Shown one piece after another: positions 50,759 through 59,658 of a stretch of DNA of 64,000 nucleotides; the stretch's first letter is position 1, and each line of letters opens with the position of its first letter. This stretch comes from Desulfobaculum sp044987625 (GTDB lineage: Bacteria > Desulfobacterota > Desulfovibrionia > Desulfovibrionales > Desulfovibrionaceae). The translations under genes and the position numbers were made by a program. The notes below the pieces were generated by a model. That model was given only the letters and a program-made list of their open reading frames with translations, did no database searches and was not told where the DNA came from. The DNA lies in NCBI RefSeq assembly GCF_044987625.1, contig NZ_JBJDSB010000001.1, positions 1,116,001 to 1,180,000 on the forward strand, written 5' to 3'.

Positions 50759-52597
50759 CTAGCGCGCGTGGGCGTCGCCGTTCTCCTCTTCCTCCTCCAT
50801 GATGAGCGCCTCGTGGCGGCGCAGCAGTTCCTCAAAGCGGATATCCGCGCCAAGGATGCCCTGAATCTCCATGTTCTCGTCATCCACTGGCGTGGCGACG
50901 GTAAGACACAGCTTGCCCGTGAAGTGCGACTTGTAGAAGTCCGTCACGTGCAGCTTGCCGGTGCGCATGGGCACGGTGAACCATTCGCGGTCGGAGAAGT
51001 CGGTGGTGTAGTCGAACAGGGTGTACTTGGGCCTGTCCTCGGCGTTGCACACGGCGCTGTTGATGATGTGGCCGGTGGTATCGATAAGGTACAGGTACTG
51101 AATGAACGGGTACTCCGCGAGGAAGTCGTCCATGCAGCGCTCCACGGCGGACGTCTCCATGCCCCGGATGTCGCACTGGCTGGACAGGCGCTCGATGACC
51201 TTGGCGGCCAGCGTGTGGGCCACAGCCTTGAGGTGATCGAACTCCGAGGGGAACAGTTCGGGCATGAAGCGTTTGACCAGCGCCTTCATCTCCTTGTTGG
51301 AGAAGTGCGTGGTGCGGCCCTTTTCGTAGGCGCGGGCAATGTGCCCGGCAATCTTGCCCACGGTGGGGTGACGCTTGTCGATGCGCTCGGAACCTTTCAG
51401 TTCCAGATGCTGGTTGATCCAGTAGGCCACGCCAGCCTTGCCGGTCTTATCCGTGATGATAATGGGGATGGGCCGGGCAAGGATCTTTTCCGTGTCGAAA
51501 ATGTTGTAGATTTCCTCGTTCTTGATGAGGCCGTCCACATGAATGCCCGCACTGGTGGCGTTGAAGTCGCGCCCCACAAAGGGGTAGTTGGGCGGAATAC
51601 GGTAATCCAGCTCGCGCACGAAGTAGTCCGCAATCTCGGAGATCACCTCGGTGACGGCGGCGTCGTCTTCGCCCGTGAGGGAGATGTACTCAAAGATCAG
51701 CGCCTCCAGCGGCGCATTGCCCGTGCGCTCGCCAAAACCAAGGAGTGTGCCGTTGGCCCCGGAACAGCCGTACAGCCACGCCGTGGACGCATTGACGAGC
51801 ACCTTGTGGAAGTCGTTGTGCCCGTGCCACTCCAGCCACTCGCCGGGCACGCCGGCCGAATCGGTAAAGGCGCGCACAATCTTCGCCACGGAGCGCGGCA
51901 GCGCCGCGCCGGGGTACGGCACGCCAAAGCCCAGGGTGTCGCACAGGCGAATCTTCACGGGCAGGCCGCTCTGGCGCGCCAGTTCCATCAGGCGGATGGC
52001 AAAGGGCACGCAGAAGCCGTCGATATCCGCGCGGGTGATGTCCTCAAAGTGGCAACGCGGCACAATGCCCCACTCAAGGGCCTTTTCCACGATGGCCAGA
52101 TAGTCGTCCATGGCCTGCTGGCGGTCTTTTTTGAGCTTCAAATAAATGTGGTAGTCGGACACGGAGGTAAGCATGCCCGTCTCGCGCAGGCCCATTTCCT
52201 TGACGAGGCGCAGGTCGTCCGGGTTGGCGCGGATCCAGCCCGTCACTTCCGGAAAGGCGTAGTCCCGGGCAAGGCAGGTCTCGACGGCGCGCCGGTCCTT
52301 GGCGGAGTAGAGAAAAAACTCGCTCTGGCGGATGAGGCCGGAATGCCCGCCCAGCTTATGCAGATAGTCGTAGATGGTGGCAATCTGCTTGACGGTGTAG
52401 GGCGGTCTGGCCTGTTGTCCGTCGCGGAAGGTGGTATCCGTTATGAACATTGGTTCTGCGGGGCGCGGAACCAGAAAGCTGTCGTCAAAGTTGACGCGGC
52501 CGACTTTGGTGTAGGGGAAATTCTGCCGAAAGAGCTCCGGCTCGTCAGGGTTCTGCAACGCGTACGTTGGAGGACGGTTGAAGTGCAGAAAAGGCAT
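50759..52597 (-). CDS. citrate (Re)-synthase-like DRE-TIM enzyme fused to a Cache-like domain
   Basis: The protein has 612 residues. Residues 45-440 are an HMGL-type barrel with ITDTTFRDGQQARPPY (DRE-TIM metal site) and HGHNDFHKV (second metal histidines). Relatives include homocitrate synthase, isopropylmalate synthase and citrate (Re)-synthase of anaerobes; which one applies is inferred, Re-citrate synthase being likeliest for this lineage. Residues about 455-595 are a Cache/PDC-like fold (YLYLIDTTGHIINSAVCN, DFSDREWFTVPM, LTVATPVDD, GILGADIRFEELL). There is no membrane segment or signal, so this sensor domain is cytoplasmic and may be allosteric. AAGGAG lies 9 bases upstream of the start. 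Confidence 0.7.
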   Translation of the reverse strand: MPFLHFNRPPTYALQNPDEPELFRQNFPYTKVGRVNFDDSFLVPRPAEPMFITDTTFRDGQQARPPYTVKQIATIYDYLHKLGGHSGLIRQSEFFLYSAKDRRAVETCLARDYAFPEVTGWIRANPDDLRLVKEMGLRETGMLTSVSDYHIYLKLKKDRQQAMDDYLAIVEKALEWGIVPRCHFEDITRADIDGFCVPFAIRLMELARQSGLPVKIRLCDTLGFGVPYPGAALPRSVAKIVRAFTDSAGVPGEWLEWHGHNDFHKVLVNASTAWLYGCSGANGTLLGFGERTGNAPLEALIFEYISLTGEDDAAVTEVISEIADYFVRELDYRIPPNYPFVGRDFNATSAGIHVDGLIKNEEIYNIFDTEKILARPIPIIITDKTGKAGVAYWINQHLELKGSERIDKRHPTVGKIAGHIARAYEKGRTTHFSNKEMKALVKRFMPELFPSEFDHLKAVAHTLAAKVIERLSSQCDIRGMETSAVERCMDDFLAEYPFIQYLYLIDTTGHIINSAVCNAEDRPKYTLFDYTTDFSDREWFTVPMRTGKLHVTDFYKSHFTGKLCLTVATPVDDENMEIQGILGADIRFEELLRRHEALIMEEEEENGDAHAR

Positions 52598-52765
52598 TGG
52601 GTACGGCTCCTTTGTACTGGAATATATTGCGCATGGCAGAAGATTCCTGCCCTATCGTAGCGGAACGGTACCAAAAAGTCGGAGAAGTGCAAATGCCGGA
52701 TATGGCCTCACCGGCGGCAGGTGGGTGGCCCTGCGTTGATGCTTGCGCACGCAGGGCCGGCTGCA

Positions 52766-53527
52766 TCAGGAACGTTTGGCGCAGATGCGTCCGCGTTCCT
52801 TGTGCAGCAGAGGATGGTCGGCGTTGATGCGTTCGGCTTCGTTGAGGGCGCGCATGGCGTCCTCGCGCCAGCCGCCTTCGCGCAGGCTGCGCGCGGCCAG
52901 CAGATACAACAACTCCGGCTCGTCGCCATACACGCTGTCCAGCAGGCGGGCGTAGCCGCTGCCGAAGACCTCGCGCACCAGCTCCTCCCGCGCCAGCAGG
53001 AAGCGGGCAAGGAGTTCATTGTCCCGATGCTGGGCCAGATAGTCGATGAGCAGGCGACGGCAGTTGAACAGGATAAAGCGGATGCGGCCTATCTCGCGCT
53101 CGATGCTTTCGTTGGTCTGATCGAGAACGCGCATAAGCTCCTGCGAGATAAGCCGGGCGTCGTCGGAGAGCTGGCGGCGCTGGAGCTCGCGGAACCACGG
53201 GGCGTAGTTCTGCTGCTGGTAGGCATCTTCCTTGAGCTTGATGGTGTCGTGGAAGATGTAGCCGATGCTCCAGTCGAGAAATTGGCCGTTGAGGCCGTTT
53301 TCCGAGGCGTTCTTTTTGAAGAGCAGGTGCGCGGTGTCCTTGAGCCGCCACAGCAGGCCCTTGTTCATCTCCTGCCCCAAGAGGTTGCGGATCATGGAGA
53401 AATCCACATGTCCGGTCTTGTCGTAGTGCCGGAACTCCTTCTCAAGCTCACGATGAACAAGGCAGAAATCGCGCACTACATCGCGCACGAATTCCGGCCT
53501 TTTGGTACGTATCCACGTTTTCGACAT
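52766..53527 (-). CDS. conserved protein of unknown function, helical
   Basis: The protein has 253 residues with no signal or membrane segment. I do not recognise a family. It is largely helical; the last 60 residues (LLYLLAARSLREGGWREDAMRALNEAERINADHPLLHKERG) look like one TPR-type repeat. The middle has LFNCRRLLIDYLAQHRDN. It faces the same way as the Cache-fused synthase, 168 bases upstream of it, and could be co-transcribed. The terminal repeat suggests protein binding. Confidence 0.72.
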   Translation of the reverse strand: MSKTWIRTKRPEFVRDVVRDFCLVHRELEKEFRHYDKTGHVDFSMIRNLLGQEMNKGLLWRLKDTAHLLFKKNASENGLNGQFLDWSIGYIFHDTIKLKEDAYQQQNYAPWFRELQRRQLSDDARLISQELMRVLDQTNESIEREIGRIRFILFNCRRLLIDYLAQHRDNELLARFLLAREELVREVFGSGYARLLDSVYGDEPELLYLLAARSLREGGWREDAMRALNEAERINADHPLLHKERGRICAKRS

Positions 53528-53661
53528 TCCTGCTCTGTTCTCCTTTGTCCCCCTCGGACATCACCTTCTAGCATACGTCCCGGAACAAGCAAACCTTTCG
53601 CGGGGCAAGGTGTTCACGGCGCATGCCGGGGGCTGCGGGGCAACACAGGAGAGGCGCAGAA

Positions 53662-54048
53662 TCAGGCGTCCGGCGGGGGTGGGGAGCCGCTCTCCTCCCT
53701 CCGCGCGCCCTCAAGGCGTGTGGACCAATGCAGCCCGGCGAACACCATGCCCACCGTGCCGAAGATGCACACCACGGCCAGCACGTAGGGGATGATGCCG
53801 CGCCCGTCGTACTCCGCAATAAGCGCCACACATAGGCTAAAGACGAACACCGCAGGGCTGTAGGGCGCAAGAGCCCACAGCTGCCGGGCGCGCTGACGCA
53901 GCCCCGCCCCAAGAGCCGACGGCGTCTCCCCCCGGCCACGCTGGCGCGCAACGCGCAGCGGCACGCTCACCATGGCCCATCCGGCCACCATGGCCACAAC
54001 AGTCAGTCCCCCCGCCCCTCCGGCAATGACAGCTTCGGCAAACGACAC
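53662..54048 (-). CDS. small membrane protein of unknown function
   Basis: The protein has about 128 residues with three hydrophobic segments (VIAGGAGGLTVVAMVAGWAMV, SPAVFVFSLCVALIA, and a helix with VLAVVCIFGTVGMVFAGLHW). The C-terminus is charged and Pro-rich. No family is recognised. The reading frame is open for 80 more codons upstream, but a GTG at 54048 gives a plausible N-terminus before helix 1 and avoids the divergent topB promoter area. The start is uncertain, and a weak G-rich site precedes it. Confidence 0.5.
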   Translation of the reverse strand: MSFAEAVIAGGAGGLTVVAMVAGWAMVSVPLRVARQRGRGETPSALGAGLRQRARQLWALAPYSPAVFVFSLCVALIAEYDGRGIIPYVLAVVCIFGTVGMVFAGLHWSTRLEGARREESGSPPPPDA

Positions 54049-54287
54049 GGCCCTGCCCCCTTGGGTTCCGGTTTCCCACGCGGCACTGGTGCGCGCAGAT
54101 TTCCACTCTCCCACACTAAGATAGGCCGGAGCGCATGTCGAGGTGAATTGCCTGCGCCCTTGGGGGCAGGGGCGGACGGGCGCAGCGCACACAAATCCAT
54201 CTGCCCCCTTTCCCTTTGGGCCATTCGATTGTATTGCATGCTCAGCCGCGCTCGCGCGGCAATCATGAACCGGAGGCAGCTTCATAC

Positions 54288-56618
54288 GTGGGACGAACAC
54301 TCATCATAGCGGAAAAACCATCCGTGGCTCGGGAAATAGCCAAGGTCCTTGGCGTGCGCGGTGCGCGGCAGGACGGCTATATCGCCAACGAGCAGTACGC
54401 GGTCACCTGGGCGGTGGGGCACCTCGTCAACATCGCCGAACCAGAAGAGCAGGACGAAAAATGGGCCGGACGCTGGAACATGAACCAGCTCCCCATGATT
54501 CCCCGGCGCTTCAAGCTGGCCGTACTGCCCAAATCCGCCAAGCAGTTCCACATCGTGAAGTCGCTTCTGGATGCGCCGGACGTGACCGAAGTCCTCAACG
54601 CTACTGACGCCGGGCGCGAGGGCGAACTCATCTTCCGCCGCATCTACGTCATGGCCGGGTGCGACAAGCCCATCCGCCGCCTGTGGGCCAGCGACATGAC
54701 CGAACAGGGCCTCAAAAAAGCCCTCGCCAGCACCGTCAAGGGCGAAAAGAAGCGCAACCTCGGCCTTGCGGCCTTTGCCCGCGCCGAGGCGGACTGGCTT
54801 ATCGGCATGAACTACTCGCGCCTGTTCACCCTCAAGGACAAAAATCTCATCACCGTTGGGCGCGTGCAGACGCCCGTCCTCAAACTGCTGGTGGACCGCC
54901 GCCGCGAGATTGAGCACTTCGTCCCCAAGGACTACTGGACCGTTGAGGCCACCATGTCCCGCGAGGAGGAAGCCTTCTCCGCCGTGTGGCACAAGCCGCC
55001 GGAGTACAAGGAAACACGCGTCGACGCGGAAGCGGACGCCGCCGCCATCGTGGAGAAGTGCCTGGGCAAAGACGGCGTAGTGGACGGCACAAAAAGCCAA
55101 CAGCGCCAACAAAAGCCCCCGCTTCCCTTTGACCTGACCACCCTCCAGCGCGAGGCAAACTCCCGCTACGGCCTGTCCGCCAAGGACACCCTGGCCATCG
55201 CGCAGGCGCTGTACGAGCAAAAAAAGCTGCTCACCTATCCGCGTACGGACTCCCGCTACCTGACCAAAGAACTGTTCAAGGAAGCGCTCTCGCATCTGCG
55301 GGCCACCTACCACCTGTTCCCGGAAATTTCAGCAGGCGCCGCAACGCGCATCAAGGAAGCCAAGTCCAGCTTTGCCTGCGTCAACGACAAGAAGGTCTCG
55401 GACCACCACGCCATCATCCCCACGGCGCGCAAGGCCGTGCGCGAGTCCCTGTCCGACAACGAATGGCATATCTACGAGATGGTCTGCCGCCGCTTTATCG
55501 CGGCCTTCCTGCCGCCGGTGAAGTTTGCGGCCACCACGCTGTGGGTGACGGTGGAGGACGAACGCTTCAAGGCCACGGGCAAGGTCTTCAAGGACCGCGG
55601 CTGGCTGGCCGCCGAACCGTGGCGCGCGGCCAAGGACAATCCACTGCCCAAACTGCGCAAGGGCTCCAAGGTGGCCGTGGACGACCTGCACAGCAAGGCG
55701 CACCAGACCAAACCGCCGTCCCACTTTACGGACGCTACCCTGCTTGGCGCCATGGAAACGGCGGGCAAGCTGGTGGACGACGAGGAACTGCGCGAGGCCA
55801 TGAAAGAGGGCGGCCTTGGCACGCCGGCCACCCGCGCCCAAATTATCGAGACCCTGCTCTCGCGCAAGTACATCGCCAAGGACAAGAAAAAGCTCATCGC
55901 CACGGATGCCGGGTGCCACGCGGTGGACGTCATCACCGCCCACCTGCCCGACGTCACCTCGCCGGAACTCACAGGCGAGTGGGAAAAGAAACTTGGCGAC
56001 ATTGAACGCGGCGATTTTTCCTACAGCCAGTTTATGCAGGCCGTGCGGCAAAACGTGCACCATAACGTCACGGTCATCCGCAACCACCGCGCCTTTGACA
56101 AGGACGGCTTTCCCCTGCCGCCGCCCTCAATGGCTCCGGCCGGCGCGCCCCAAAGGCCCGCCCAGCCCCGGCCTAAGCCCCGCCCCCGCGTGGACCGCGA
56201 CGGCTTTCCGCTGGACGCCCCAGCTCCCCAAAGCGCCCCCGCGCCGCAGCAGGAGCAAGCCCCAGCAGCCGCCCCAGCGCCGCAGGTGGATGCCGACGGC
56301 TTCCCCATTGGCGGCCCGGCCAAAACCCCGCCCAAGCACGCCGGGGAATCCGTGGGCGCGTGCCCCCTGTGTGGCAAAAACGTTCTGGAACAGCCGGACG
56401 TGTACGAGTGCGAAAACGCCGCGCAAAGCGGCGGCACCTGCGCGTTCAGCATCCGTCGCCGCGCCTTTGGCGGCGAGATTCTGCCCAACCAAATGCGCGA
56501 CCTGCTCACCAAGGGCCGCACCTTTAAACGCGGGCGCTTTGTCTCCAAAAAGGGCAAACGCTTCAACGCCAACCTCAAGCTCAGCGGCACCCGCGTGGAA
56601 CTCACCTTCGAGGACTAA
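54288..56618 (+). CDS. topB: DNA topoisomerase III
   Basis: The protein has about 776 residues and is a type IA topoisomerase. TOPRIM begins TLIIAEKPSVAREIAKVLG; the catalytic tyrosine is Tyr317 in LTYPRTDSRYL. ATDAGREGELIFR holds the acidic metal site. After the core, a Pro/Ala-rich linker (about 600-690) holds three copies of a D-x-D-G-F-P motif, then a C4 zinc finger (CPLCGKN... with two later Cys) and a topo C-terminal repeat ending in FNANLKLSG. It relaxes and decatenates DNA. The start is GTG 54288 with GGAGG 11 bases upstream; an ATG at 54216 would add 24 unrelated residues. Confidence 0.94.
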   Translation: MGRTLIIAEKPSVAREIAKVLGVRGARQDGYIANEQYAVTWAVGHLVNIAEPEEQDEKWAGRWNMNQLPMIPRRFKLAVLPKSAKQFHIVKSLLDAPDVTEVLNATDAGREGELIFRRIYVMAGCDKPIRRLWASDMTEQGLKKALASTVKGEKKRNLGLAAFARAEADWLIGMNYSRLFTLKDKNLITVGRVQTPVLKLLVDRRREIEHFVPKDYWTVEATMSREEEAFSAVWHKPPEYKETRVDAEADAAAIVEKCLGKDGVVDGTKSQQRQQKPPLPFDLTTLQREANSRYGLSAKDTLAIAQALYEQKKLLTYPRTDSRYLTKELFKEALSHLRATYHLFPEISAGAATRIKEAKSSFACVNDKKVSDHHAIIPTARKAVRESLSDNEWHIYEMVCRRFIAAFLPPVKFAATTLWVTVEDERFKATGKVFKDRGWLAAEPWRAAKDNPLPKLRKGSKVAVDDLHSKAHQTKPPSHFTDATLLGAMETAGKLVDDEELREAMKEGGLGTPATRAQIIETLLSRKYIAKDKKKLIATDAGCHAVDVITAHLPDVTSPELTGEWEKKLGDIERGDFSYSQFMQAVRQNVHHNVTVIRNHRAFDKDGFPLPPPSMAPAGAPQRPAQPRPKPRPRVDRDGFPLDAPAPQSAPAPQQEQAPAAAPAPQVDADGFPIGGPAKTPPKHAGESVGACPLCGKNVLEQPDVYECENAAQSGGTCAFSIRRRAFGGEILPNQMRDLLTKGRTFKRGRFVSKKGKRFNANLKLSGTRVELTFED

Positions 56619-56626
56619 GACGCCAC

Positions 56627-56668
56627 ACCAAAAGCCCCCGGCATCACGCGATGCCGGGGGCTTTTGGT
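56627..56668. terminator. bidirectional terminator between topB and phr
   Basis: A perfect 19-bp stem (56627-56645 with 56650-56668, loop ACGC) includes an A4/T4 segment, so it can act on both strands. It sits between convergent topB and photolyase genes. Confidence 0.9.
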
Positions 56669-56688
56669 ATTTCGAGAAGCGGGCAGGC

Positions 56689-58077
56689 CTACAGCAGGCG
56701 CATCTGCTGCTGGGCGTTGCCGTAGGCGCGGATGTAGGCGTCCACGTCAAACTTGCGGCGGCAGCCGCGTTCGTTCATATAGCGCACGGTTCCAAAGACA
56801 TCGCGCTCGCGCCAGCCCCGGTCGTGCACGCCGCCGATGGACCACATCACCCCCACGTAGCCGTTGGGGTCGCGGCCATCAAGCTGGTAGCGGTCGTTGA
56901 GGTATATGGCCGTGTCCAGCGCCTCCTCGGGCGTCCGCGACCATTCCAGAATCTTCTTGGCCCAGAACATGCGCATGTAGTTGTGCATAAAGCCCGTGCG
57001 CACCATTTGCAGCTGGGCCGCATTCCACAGGGCGCTGTGGGTCTGCGCCCGCTCAAAGGCCTCACGCATGTACACATGCGGGCGCGCGTCATCGCGGTGG
57101 GCGTCCAGCGTGCGCCGCGCCCAGTCCGGTGCGCCGTCCAAGCTGTCGTAACGCTCGTTGTGCAGGCAAAAGTTGTCCGTGAGCTCCCGGCGCACCACCA
57201 ACTGTTCCAAAAACGCGGTCACGCCCTCGCCGCGCCCGCAGGCGCTGGCCGCAAGGGCCACCCGGTGCGCCGACACCTGCCCAAAGTGCAGATACGGCGA
57301 CAGCATGGACACGCCATCCACCGTAGGGTCACTGCTCGTCTCGTGGTAGCGGCGGACGCGGCTGTGCAGGAACTCTTCCATGCGCCGCAGGCCCGCGTCC
57401 GCGCCCGGCGGCAGGTCCACGGCCGGGACGGCGTCGTCGGCCTGCACCCAGCGTCGCAGGGCGTCCACGTCTGAGGCGTCACCATCCGGGGCATCCACAC
57501 CCAGCTCCGCGCCGGAGGCGCGCGGCGGCGTCAGCTCCGGGAACGGCTCCAGAAACTCATCCAGCATGCGGTGGATTTTGGGACGGATGGTGCGGGCGGC
57601 GTATTCCTGCTTGTCCGACACATGCCGGCAGGGAACGATATTGTGGGCGTCCACTTCGTCTACCGTACAGACCACGGCGCGCGCCACATCCGCCAGCCAC
57701 TGCTGTTTCAGGCGCAGCGGGTCAAAGTCCGTCACCAGCCGCGCCGCGCGGACTTCGGCCAGATACCCCGGCAGGGTTTCGGGCGCGGCCCCGCGCAGGA
57801 CGGTGAAAGGTATGCCCACCTGCGCCAAACGCCGGGCCGTCTCCGCCAGCCCGCGCAGCAGAAAGTCATACTGCCGGCGCGTGGCTCCAAGAAAGGTCCG
57901 CGACAGGCAAAACACCACCACAAGGGGCACGCCCGCATCGTCGGCGCAGTCGCGCGCGTGCAGCAGCGCCCAATTGTCATCCGCGCGCTGGTCGCGGCTC
58001 ATCCAGTACACAACAGGCCCGGTTCCGCCCGCGCCATCACGGACGCGGCGGACACGGGCCGGATGAACGGTATGCAT
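56689..58077 (-). CDS. phr: class II CPD photolyase
   Basis: The protein has 462 residues. The N-terminal VVYWMSRDQRADDNWALLHA is the class II start, HNIVPCRHVSDKQEYAARTIRPK is the linker, and the C-terminal FAD region holds WNAAQLQMVRTGFMHN, MFWAKKILEWS and LDGRDPNGYVGVMWS, all class II signatures. It repairs cyclobutane pyrimidine dimers using blue light and FADH-. It is last in an operon with an SDR-DUF2867 gene (9 bases upstream) and a DUF523/DUF1722 gene, a grouping seen with photolyases elsewhere. An anaerobe in sunlit sediment could benefit. Confidence 0.94.
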   Translation of the reverse strand: MHTVHPARVRRVRDGAGGTGPVVYWMSRDQRADDNWALLHARDCADDAGVPLVVVFCLSRTFLGATRRQYDFLLRGLAETARRLAQVGIPFTVLRGAAPETLPGYLAEVRAARLVTDFDPLRLKQQWLADVARAVVCTVDEVDAHNIVPCRHVSDKQEYAARTIRPKIHRMLDEFLEPFPELTPPRASGAELGVDAPDGDASDVDALRRWVQADDAVPAVDLPPGADAGLRRMEEFLHSRVRRYHETSSDPTVDGVSMLSPYLHFGQVSAHRVALAASACGRGEGVTAFLEQLVVRRELTDNFCLHNERYDSLDGAPDWARRTLDAHRDDARPHVYMREAFERAQTHSALWNAAQLQMVRTGFMHNYMRMFWAKKILEWSRTPEEALDTAIYLNDRYQLDGRDPNGYVGVMWSIGGVHDRGWRERDVFGTVRYMNERGCRRKFDVDAYIRAYGNAQQQMRLL

Positions 58078-58086
58078 CGTGTCTCC

Positions 58087-59658
58087 TCAATCAGTTTTGG
58101 AAGGCGGCGCGTCCTGCGCCTCGGGCAAAACGCACATGCCGCCACTGCCGGAAAAGGCGCGCGGGGCGTCACACACGGCGCATCCCGTGCGTCCGGCAAT
58201 GGTGCGGAGCATGCCCTTGAACAGCCAGCCGTGCACCGGATACAGGCTGTACCAATAGGCAATACCCACAAGGCCGCGCGGCAGAAAGCGCGCCACCTGC
58301 GCAAGCTCCGTCCCCCCGTCCTCGGTGGGCGTCAGGGAAAATTGCAAAATCGCCTCGCCCGGAAGCTTCATCTCCGCCAGCAGTTGCAGGCGGCTGTTTT
58401 CCTCCACGGCGGTAACGCGCCAAAAATCCAGCGCGTCGCCGGGGCGCAGGTCGTCCGGGTCGCGGCGGCCGCGGCGCAGGCCCACGCCGCCAATGAGCCG
58501 GTCCACAAGGCCGCGCAGCATCCACAGCGGCTCGGCGTAATACCAGCCGTGTACGCCGCCAATGCCCCGAATGGTTTTCCACACGCGCTCCGGCGGGCAG
58601 GCCAGCACCACCTTGTGGTTGGACTCCAGCACCGTGCCCCCGGCATAGGGCGCATCGCCGCAGGCCAGCCACTCGGGCGGAAGCAATTCCCCGGCATCGG
58701 CCCAGCAGGTTTCCACCTCGTGCTGACGCACGCGGTCGAGAGCGCGGCGGATGGCCTGCCGTACGGTGAGCGTTTGGCGGGGGATGACCGCCGCTATGCG
58801 CGACTCGTGGCACACCACCTCATTGCGCAGGCCCTCCGCAAGGGGGCGCGCCAAGGCCGCAGGTACGGGCGTGACGAGGTGTATCCACCACGACGAGAGC
58901 TTGGGGGTAAACACGGGCACCGGGATGACCAGCCGCCGACGCAGCCCGGCCTCCTCGGCGTAGATGCGAAAAATCTGCTCGTAGTCCAGCACGTCCGGGC
59001 CGCCAATGTCGTAAGTCTGCCCCGCCGTCTGCGGCGCTTCAAGGCAGCCCTGCAGGTAGCCCAGCACATCGGTGATGGCGATAGGCTGGCACAGGGTGCG
59101 CACCCAGCGCGGGGTGACCATCACCGGGAGCCTGTCCACAAGGTAGCGCATGATTTCAAAGGACGCGCTGCCCGAGCCAAGAATCATGGCCGCGCGCAAA
59201 AAGGTGACCGGCACCGGCCCCTCGGCCAGCACATGCGCCGTCTCCATGCGCGAGCGCAAATGGTGGGACAGGTCCGGGTCGTCCTCGTCCCCCAGCCCGC
59301 CAAGGTAAATAATGCGCGATACGCCCTGCTCCGCCGCGGCTTCGGCCATGTGGCGGGCGGCATCACGGTCCGCGCTGGCAAAATCCTTCTGCCCCGGCAC
59401 CATGGAGTGGACAAGGTAATACGCAACCTCAACGCCCCTGAGCGCCGCCGAGAGGGATGCGCGGTCGTGCACATCCGCTCCGGCGACTTCAAGATTCGGG
59501 TGGCCGCCCCATGGCCGCCCCCGCAGCTTCACTGCGGAGCGCGCCACGGCGCGCACGGCGTACCCGGCCTCCAGCAGGCGGGGCACAAGGCGCCCGCCCA
59601 CGTAGCCTGTGGCGCCGATAACGGCCACCCGTGTTTTCTGCATTGCGGCATCAGGCAT
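58087..59658 (-). CDS. SDR-family NAD(P)-binding protein with DUF2867 domain
   Basis: The protein has 523 residues. The N-terminal 300 residues are an atypical SDR with VAVIGATGYVGGRLVPRLL (nucleotide-binding) and YYLVHSM, RIIYLGGLG strands. The C-terminal 200 residues are a DUF2867/SRPBCC-like domain (ESNHKVVLACPPERVWKTI, GDALDFWRV, LPGEAILQFSL). Such fusions are found next to photolyases; their reaction is unknown. The start overlaps the DUF523/DUF1722 gene by 8 bases, and the photolyase start is 9 bases on. Confidence 0.85.
   Translation of the reverse strand: MPDAAMQKTRVAVIGATGYVGGRLVPRLLEAGYAVRAVARSAVKLRGRPWGGHPNLEVAGADVHDRASLSAALRGVEVAYYLVHSMVPGQKDFASADRDAARHMAEAAAEQGVSRIIYLGGLGDEDDPDLSHHLRSRMETAHVLAEGPVPVTFLRAAMILGSGSASFEIMRYLVDRLPVMVTPRWVRTLCQPIAITDVLGYLQGCLEAPQTAGQTYDIGGPDVLDYEQIFRIYAEEAGLRRRLVIPVPVFTPKLSSWWIHLVTPVPAALARPLAEGLRNEVVCHESRIAAVIPRQTLTVRQAIRRALDRVRQHEVETCWADAGELLPPEWLACGDAPYAGGTVLESNHKVVLACPPERVWKTIRGIGGVHGWYYAEPLWMLRGLVDRLIGGVGLRRGRRDPDDLRPGDALDFWRVTAVEENSRLQLLAEMKLPGEAILQFSLTPTEDGGTELAQVARFLPRGLVGIAYWYSLYPVHGWLFKGMLRTIAGRTGCAVCDAPRAFSGSGGMCVLPEAQDAPPSKTD

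Noticed and set aside
50768..52660. 630-codon open frame on the plus strand
   Set aside because: It is antisense to the DRE-TIM synthase, which has clear catalytic motifs.
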